Source: CAG-390 sp045544735
GTDB taxonomy: Bacteria; Bacillota; Clostridia; Oscillospirales; CAG-272
Direction of reading: 5' to 3'
DNA length: 15,218 nt
NCBI GenBank assembly: GCA_045544735.1
Contig: JAZPZM010000075.1
Coordinates: forward strand, 1 to 15,218
Made by a program: the position numbers and the translations under genes. Positions 11,812 to 15,218 of this stretch are shown in pieces (position 1 is the stretch's first letter; every line of letters begins with the position of its first letter). Under the pieces are notes generated by a model that saw only the letters and a list, made by a program, of their open reading frames with translations, had not been told where the DNA came from and searched no databases.

Positions 11812-13011
11812 TCAGAAAAACTTTGCAAGTCCGCCCGTTGAGGTCTCTCTGTACTGATGTCCGAGGTCCTTTCCCGTTTCGTACATCGTGCGCACGACGG
11901 TGTCAAAGGATATCATTCGCGTGCCCGTAAGGAAGTTTGCAAGCGAGAGCGCGTTTATCGCGCGCATCGCCGCAACGGCGTTTCGCTCGATGCAGGGTAT
12001 CTGCACAAGACCGCAAACGGGGTCGCAGGTAAGTCCCAAATGATGCTCAAGCGCCATTTCGGCGGCGTACTCAATCTGGTCGATGCCCATATCGAAAAGC
12101 TCGCACAGCGCCGCCGACGCCATGGAGCAGGCAGTTCCTATCTCCGCCTGACAGCCGCATTCCGCGCCCGAAATGGACGCGTTCTGCTTGACTATGTTGC
12201 CGATAAGTCCGCCCGTGGCAAGCGCGCGTATCATCTTTTCATCGGAAAACGATTTCTTTTCCTGCATATACACGAGCACGCTCGGCACTACGGCGCACGC
12301 GCCGCAGGTGGGCGCGGTGACTATCCTCTCGCCCGCGGCATTCTGCTCGGCGGCGGCAAAGGCGTAGGCGCAGACCATACGGTTCTCGCGCGTTTCGGGA
12401 CGCTCGTCGATGTGTCCGCGGTTGTAAAGGAGCTGTGCGACGCGCGTAACGCCAAGCCCGCCGGGGAGCGTGCCCGTGGTGGTAAGTCCCGCCCGTATCT
12501 CGTCCTTCATCGTGCGCCATACGTCGTAGAGAAAATCGCGTATCTCCTCGCCCTCGTGGCGGAAAACGTAGTCGCAAAGGCGGATATTTTCCGACTTGCA
12601 TATCGCGCTTATCTCGGCAAAGCCCTTTTCCGCGTAAATTTCGGGCTTTTCTATTTCGGGCACGCCCTCGACGCGAATATCTCCGCCGCCGACCGACATT
12701 ATGCGGCGGCGCGCTATCTCGTTACCGCCCTCGTAGGCGATAAGGTCAAGCGTATTTGCGTGCGGAAGCTCCGTTTCGGGCGTTTCGGTGTCGAAAATTA
12801 TCTCAACGCTCGCGGGGGCAAGCGTTTCGATTATCGCCTTGTCGGTGCAATGCCCCTTGCCCGTCAGCGCGAGAGAGCCGTAAAGTATAGCCTTGAACGA
12901 ATCGGCGTTCGGGCAAAGCCCCTTGATATACAGACACGCGCGCTCGGGGCCCATGGTGTGCGACGAGGAAGGCCCGCGTCCTATTTTATAAAGCTCACGA
13001 AGGGATTTCAT
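11812..13011 (-). CDS. sdaA: L-serine ammonia-lyase, iron-sulfur-dependent, single chain
   Basis: A 399-aa protein that converts L-serine to pyruvate and ammonia. The beta-type domain is N-terminal (GPSSSHTMGP, 13-22) and the alpha-type catalytic domain is C-terminal, fused in one chain; many clostridia encode the two separately. Cys287, Cys329 and Cys340 have spacings of 42 and 11, the same as the [4Fe-4S] ligands I recall for the Legionella enzyme (343, 385, 396). The fourth iron site would be free to bind the serine hydroxyl. The chain ends at AKFF, without the C-terminal tail cysteine of the Legionella type. The SD AAGGAG lies in the 15-bp gap after the transporter gene, so it is probably in one operon with ruvX and the transporter. 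Confidence 0.93.
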   Translation of the reverse strand: MKSLRELYKIGRGPSSSHTMGPERACLYIKGLCPNADSFKAILYGSLALTGKGHCTDKAIIETLAPASVEIIFDTETPETELPHANTLDLIAYEGGNEIARRRIMSVGGGDIRVEGVPEIEKPEIYAEKGFAEISAICKSENIRLCDYVFRHEGEEIRDFLYDVWRTMKDEIRAGLTTTGTLPGGLGVTRVAQLLYNRGHIDERPETRENRMVCAYAFAAAEQNAAGERIVTAPTCGACAVVPSVLVYMQEKKSFSDEKMIRALATGGLIGNIVKQNASISGAECGCQAEIGTACSMASAALCELFDMGIDQIEYAAEMALEHHLGLTCDPVCGLVQIPCIERNAVAAMRAINALSLANFLTGTRMISFDTVVRTMYETGKDLGHQYRETSTGGLAKFF

Positions 13012-13026
13012 TTTTATTCTCCTTAA

Positions 13027-13956
13027 TTATATTATAAGTCCCGCAAGAAGTCCGCCGAGGAGTCCAAACAGGTAAAGTGCTGCGCAAAGGGCGATATTTT
13101 TCTTCATCGCGCCCTCGCCGCGATTCATTTTGAAAAGAACGAGCAAGCCAACGCCGCCGTTGACGAGAAGCCCCGCCATCATCTCGCCCGCGCCGATGAT
13201 GCCGCTAAGGTAAAACTCGGTAAGCACGACGGAAACGCTACAGCTTGGGATAAATCCGACGAGCGCGGCGACCGCCTCGCCAAGCACGGGAAGATCGGGC
13301 AGAATATCAACGAGCCTTTCCTCGCCGATAAAATGCACCGCAAGGCTGACCGCAAAGCTGACCGCGAAAATGAGGAGCGCGGCGCGAATCGTGTGGCGAA
13401 GCGCGGGGCGCAATACGCCGCCGTGGCACTCACAGCCCTCGCGGTGGCACATTTCGTGTATCTCGATGCCGTATTCCTCGCCGTGGGAATGTCCGTCACA
13501 GCACTCGCCGTAGCTCTTTGCGTGATGCTCGCGCGGCTTGCGCTTTCTGTAAAGATGAAGCACTCCGTCAAAGATAAATCCCGCAAGCACGGCGAAAATA
13601 AGCTTAAAGCCGAGCGTTTTGGCGATAAGGTCGACGCGCCCGTTGCTGATAAGCACGGGGAGCATCTCGTCCGAGGTGGAAAGCAGTACGGCAAGGAAAG
13701 TTCCCGCGGTGATGACTCTGCCCGCGTAGAGATTTGCCGCGCCGCCCGCCACGCCGCATTGCGGTATTATACCGAGCGCGCCGCCGAGAAGCGGGCCGAC
13801 CCTTTTCGCGCCGCTGATGCGCGAGAGAGTCTTTTCCCTTGCGTGATGCTCCAGCGCTTCCATTGCAAGATAGGTCAGGAACAAGATCGGAAGCATAAGC
13901 GCAAGCTCCCCAAGGCTGTGAAGCAAAACGTGAAGTATTTCGTGAAGTATTTCCAT
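13027..13956 (-). CDS. Putative manganese transporter (DUF2899/ArsP-like)
   Basis: A 309-aa integral membrane protein with about eight hydrophobic segments. Two halves share a repeat: LGIIPQCGVAGG...AGRVITAG (about 61-85) and VGFIPSCSVSVV...SGIIGAG (about 233-257), consistent with an internally duplicated permease. The central cytoplasmic loop (141-180) is packed with seven His and five Cys, plus several Glu, a likely metal sensor or buffer. The family is annotated as a putative manganese transporter, and its members are often tied to Mn regulation; export versus import is not settled by this sequence. It starts 9 bp after ruvX, with the SD AAGGAG overlapping the ruvX stop codon. No yybP-ykoY Mn riboswitch is visible directly upstream. 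Confidence 0.85.
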   Translation of the reverse strand: MEILHEILHVLLHSLGELALMLPILFLTYLAMEALEHHAREKTLSRISGAKRVGPLLGGALGIIPQCGVAGGAANLYAGRVITAGTFLAVLLSTSDEMLPVLISNGRVDLIAKTLGFKLIFAVLAGFIFDGVLHLYRKRKPREHHAKSYGECCDGHSHGEEYGIEIHEMCHREGCECHGGVLRPALRHTIRAALLIFAVSFAVSLAVHFIGEERLVDILPDLPVLGEAVAALVGFIPSCSVSVVLTEFYLSGIIGAGEMMAGLLVNGGVGLLVLFKMNRGEGAMKKNIALCAALYLFGLLGGLLAGLII

Positions 13957-13965
13957 TTTTTCTCC

Positions 13966-14433
13966 TTAATTTTTCAGCCTGTCGAGCAGATTTTGCAAAA
14001 TTATCTCCGCCGAGAGCGTGTCGATGACGTTTTTGCGCTTTTTGCCGCGCGTGTCCGTTTCGTTAAGGTATCTTGACGCGACGACGGTGGTAAGACGCTC
14101 GTCCACCATTATGACGGGAATGGACGCGAGCGCGGAGAGCGCGGCGGCAAACTCGCGGCAACGGTCGGCGCGTGCGCCCTCCGTGCCGTCCATATTGCGC
14201 GGAAGTCCGACGGCGGCGCATACCGCGCCGCGCTCGATTGCTATACGCGCGACCTCCTCGGCGGTCTTTGCAAGTCCGCCGACCTTGACGTAGCCTATGC
14301 CCGACGCTAAAAACCTTGATGCGTCGCTGATTGCAAGCCCCGTGCGCACGTCGCCGAAATCCACGGCGAGAATTTTTCCGCTCGTCGCCCGTATCTCGCC
14401 TATATCAGCAAATTTTGTCTTATCCTGTTCCAT
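13966..14433 (-). CDS. ruvX: Putative Holliday junction resolvase / pre-16S rRNA nuclease YqgF
   Basis: A 155-aa protein with the RNase H-like YqgF fold. Motifs are LAVDFGDVRTGLAISD (22-37, first catalytic Asp), VGLPRNMDGTEG (75-86), VDERLTTV (113-120) and a C-terminal IDTLSAEIIL, where the last catalytic Asp lies. The family was first proposed to resolve Holliday junctions and is essential for 16S rRNA 5' end maturation in Escherichia coli. The chain has about 17 residues before the conserved core, slightly longer than usual. GAGGA precedes the ATG. It is first in a tight run with the manganese transporter and serine ammonia-lyase genes. I find no clear promoter in the repeat DNA upstream. 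Confidence 0.92.
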   Translation of the reverse strand: MEQDKTKFADIGEIRATSGKILAVDFGDVRTGLAISDASRFLASGIGYVKVGGLAKTAEEVARIAIERGAVCAAVGLPRNMDGTEGARADRCREFAAALSALASIPVIMVDERLTTVVASRYLNETDTRGKKRKNVIDTLSAEIILQNLLDRLKN

Positions 14434-14450
14434 ACTTTGTCCTCGTTTTT

Positions 14451-14524
14451 TGAATGCTTTTTGCTTTGCAAAAAGCTAATGAATGTTTTTGAATGCTTTT
14501 TGCTTTGCAAAAAGCTAATGAATG
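14451..14524. repeat. 39-bp tandem duplication carrying a hairpin
   Basis: TGAATGCTTTTTGCTTTGCA...AATGAATG occurs twice in a row (14451-14489 and 14490-14524, identical over 35 bp). Each copy holds the hairpin GCTTTTTGC-TTT-GCAAAAAGC (14456-14476 and 14495-14515). Short GAATAAT repeats follow (14531-14554), then TTTTGCC-TTAA-GGCAAAA (14565-14582). All this lies upstream of ruvX. Confidence 0.85.
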
Positions 14525-14586
14525 ATGAAGAATGAATAATGAATAATGAATAATTTTGGTAGCTTTTTGCCTTAAGGCAAAACCCT

Positions 14587-14707
14587 TCCTTAATATTTTG
14601 CGCAAGCAAAATATATCGCTGCGCCGATAGGCGCAATATCGCTCAACCGCAAGGTTGAATATCGCTCGCCCGCAGGGCGAATATCGCTGAAAACGCAAAG
14701 CGTTTTC
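14587..14707 (+). repeat. Hairpin array 5 (spacer ATATCGC)
   Basis: CCTTAA, then the opening stem TATTTTGC-GCAA-GCAAAATA (14594-14613), TGCGCC-GATA-GGCGCA (14620-14635), TCAACC-GCAA-GGTTGA (14643-14658), TCGCCC-GCA-GGGCGA (14666-14680) and the closing TGAAAACGC-AAA-GCGTTTTC (14688-14707). The spacer ATATCGC is repeated exactly and differs from those of the other arrays, while the opening stem core and closing hairpin are the same. The closing end faces the MITE-like element, as in array 1. Confidence 0.88.
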
Positions 14708-14883
14708 TTTGCGTCATCCCGCAGACGCGGCGCATTGTTCGGTTACGCGATATCATCAAGGTGGCTGGAACGGCGTACTCTTTAGCGTCATTCCGAAGTT
14801 TTTTAAAGAGAGCGGGAACAGCGCACTCTTTAGCGTCATTCCGAAGCTATGCCGAGCTACTTCGAGGCATAGCGAGCGAATCT
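14708..14883. repeat. Linker repeats between array 5 and the right MITE-like element
   Basis: 14710-14741 is the inverted counterpart of 331-363. It is followed by two 32-bp direct copies of GGAACRGCGYACTCTTTAGC...CATTCCGAAG (14767-14798 and 14815-14846), absent from the left copy. The hairpin GCTATGCC/GGCATAGC comes next (within 14846-14872). No gene is supported here. Confidence 0.7.
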
Positions 14884-15218
14884 CGCAAAAATTCCGCAGA
14901 ATTTTTGCGCTTGATGTTAGCACCAGACTTTTCCTTTATGGACTCTCGCCGTGCGCTACGGCTACATAAAAAGCGGCGGTTTACATTAGCCTCCCTGCGG
15001 AGGGAGGGGGACCGCGAAGCGGTGGAAGGAGAGTGCGCCTTGATGGAACGAGTGCTTGTGGTATTGTCGCGCACTCTCCTTCAGTCACGGGCAAGCCGTG
15101 CCAGCTCCCTCTCGGAGGGAGCCTCTCGGTGCAATCGCCTTTTGATAGTGCGCATCCGTATTTTTAGTGCTAATCCCTAATAAATCGGTTGGGTGCGAAC
15201 ATCAAGCGCCGTTTTTCT
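14884..15218. mobile_element. MITE-like palindromic element, right copy, inverted and cut by window end
   Basis: This is the inverted counterpart of 1-311. It starts with the hairpin CGCAAAAATTC-CGCA-GAATTTTTGCG (14884-14909), overlapping GCGCTTGATGTTAGCACCAG, and ends in GAACATCAAGCGCCGTTTTT, where the last tip hairpin is truncated. The outer parts match the left copy closely, while the core (14989-15125) is longer and diverged. No transposase or coding sequence is present. Confidence 0.7.

Noticed and set aside
11857..13026. 389-codon plus-strand frame antisense to the serine ammonia-lyase
   Set aside because: It mirrors the real gene, which has its iron-sulfur cysteines and SD on the minus strand.
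13957..14433. yybP-ykoY manganese riboswitch ahead of the transporter
   Set aside because: Only 9 bp separate it from ruvX, and no such fold is evident in the gap or in the ruvX leader.
1..15218. Composite transposon bounded by the two inverted elements
   Set aside because: There is no transposase or cargo-type gene; the interior is housekeeping operons, so independent copies of a dispersed repeat are the simpler reading.

Overview
The window looks like chromosomal DNA from a clostridial Bacillota bacterium, probably an uncultured gut-type lineage. The evidence is the gene set (rsgA-thiN-spoVM, a single-chain serine dehydratase, efp followed by a CD1247-like protein), AAGGAG-type ribosome sites, sigma-A-like promoters and dense families of short palindromic intergenic repeats. 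A 27-codon spoVM gene indicates an endospore-forming ancestry. No tRNA, rRNA, CRISPR array, phage gene or transposase was seen.

Layout. 1-667 is non-coding repeat DNA: a roughly 311-bp MITE-like palindromic element, then two head-to-head arrays of short hairpins around a terminator-like hairpin. 644-2409 (minus) is a two-gene unit: an SGNH-type lipoprotein and an SDR oxidoreductase, overlapping by 4 bp. A back-to-back promoter pair separates it from 2538-4481 (plus): rsgA, thiN, a 50-aa two-helix membrane protein and spoVM. A hairpin array (4522-4631) ends next to the Shine-Dalgarno of a YgiQ-family radical SAM gene. Two membrane-anchored extracytoplasmic proteins of unknown function follow (6622-8109 and 8256-9857), the second behind a near-consensus promoter, then a flavin reductase-like gene. 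A third repeat block (10449-10795), again two head-to-head arrays around a 15-bp-stem terminator, separates these from a minus-strand block: ruvX, a His/Cys-rich putative manganese transporter and L-serine ammonia-lyase (tightly spaced), then efp (own promoter) and a CD1247-like small acidic protein ending in eight Cys-Asp dipeptides. 14434-15218 carries a tandem duplication, another hairpin array and a second, inverted MITE copy that runs off the window.

The genes are mostly housekeeping: ribosome maturation (RsgA), thiamine diphosphate supply (ThiN), spore coat assembly (SpoVM), translation (EF-P), pre-16S rRNA processing or DNA metabolism (RuvX/YqgF), metal efflux and serine catabolism. 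The most unusual content is between the genes. Five hairpin arrays follow one grammar: an opening CCTTAA plus hairpin, several different perfect stems separated by an array-specific 5-7 nt spacer of the form AYWTCR, and a nearly invariant closing hairpin GAAAACGC/GCGTTTTC. Stem sequences recur between arrays as if drawn from a small library, and array ends supply the stop codons of two genes. I do not know a published name for this arrangement, and it is the best candidate here for something undescribed.
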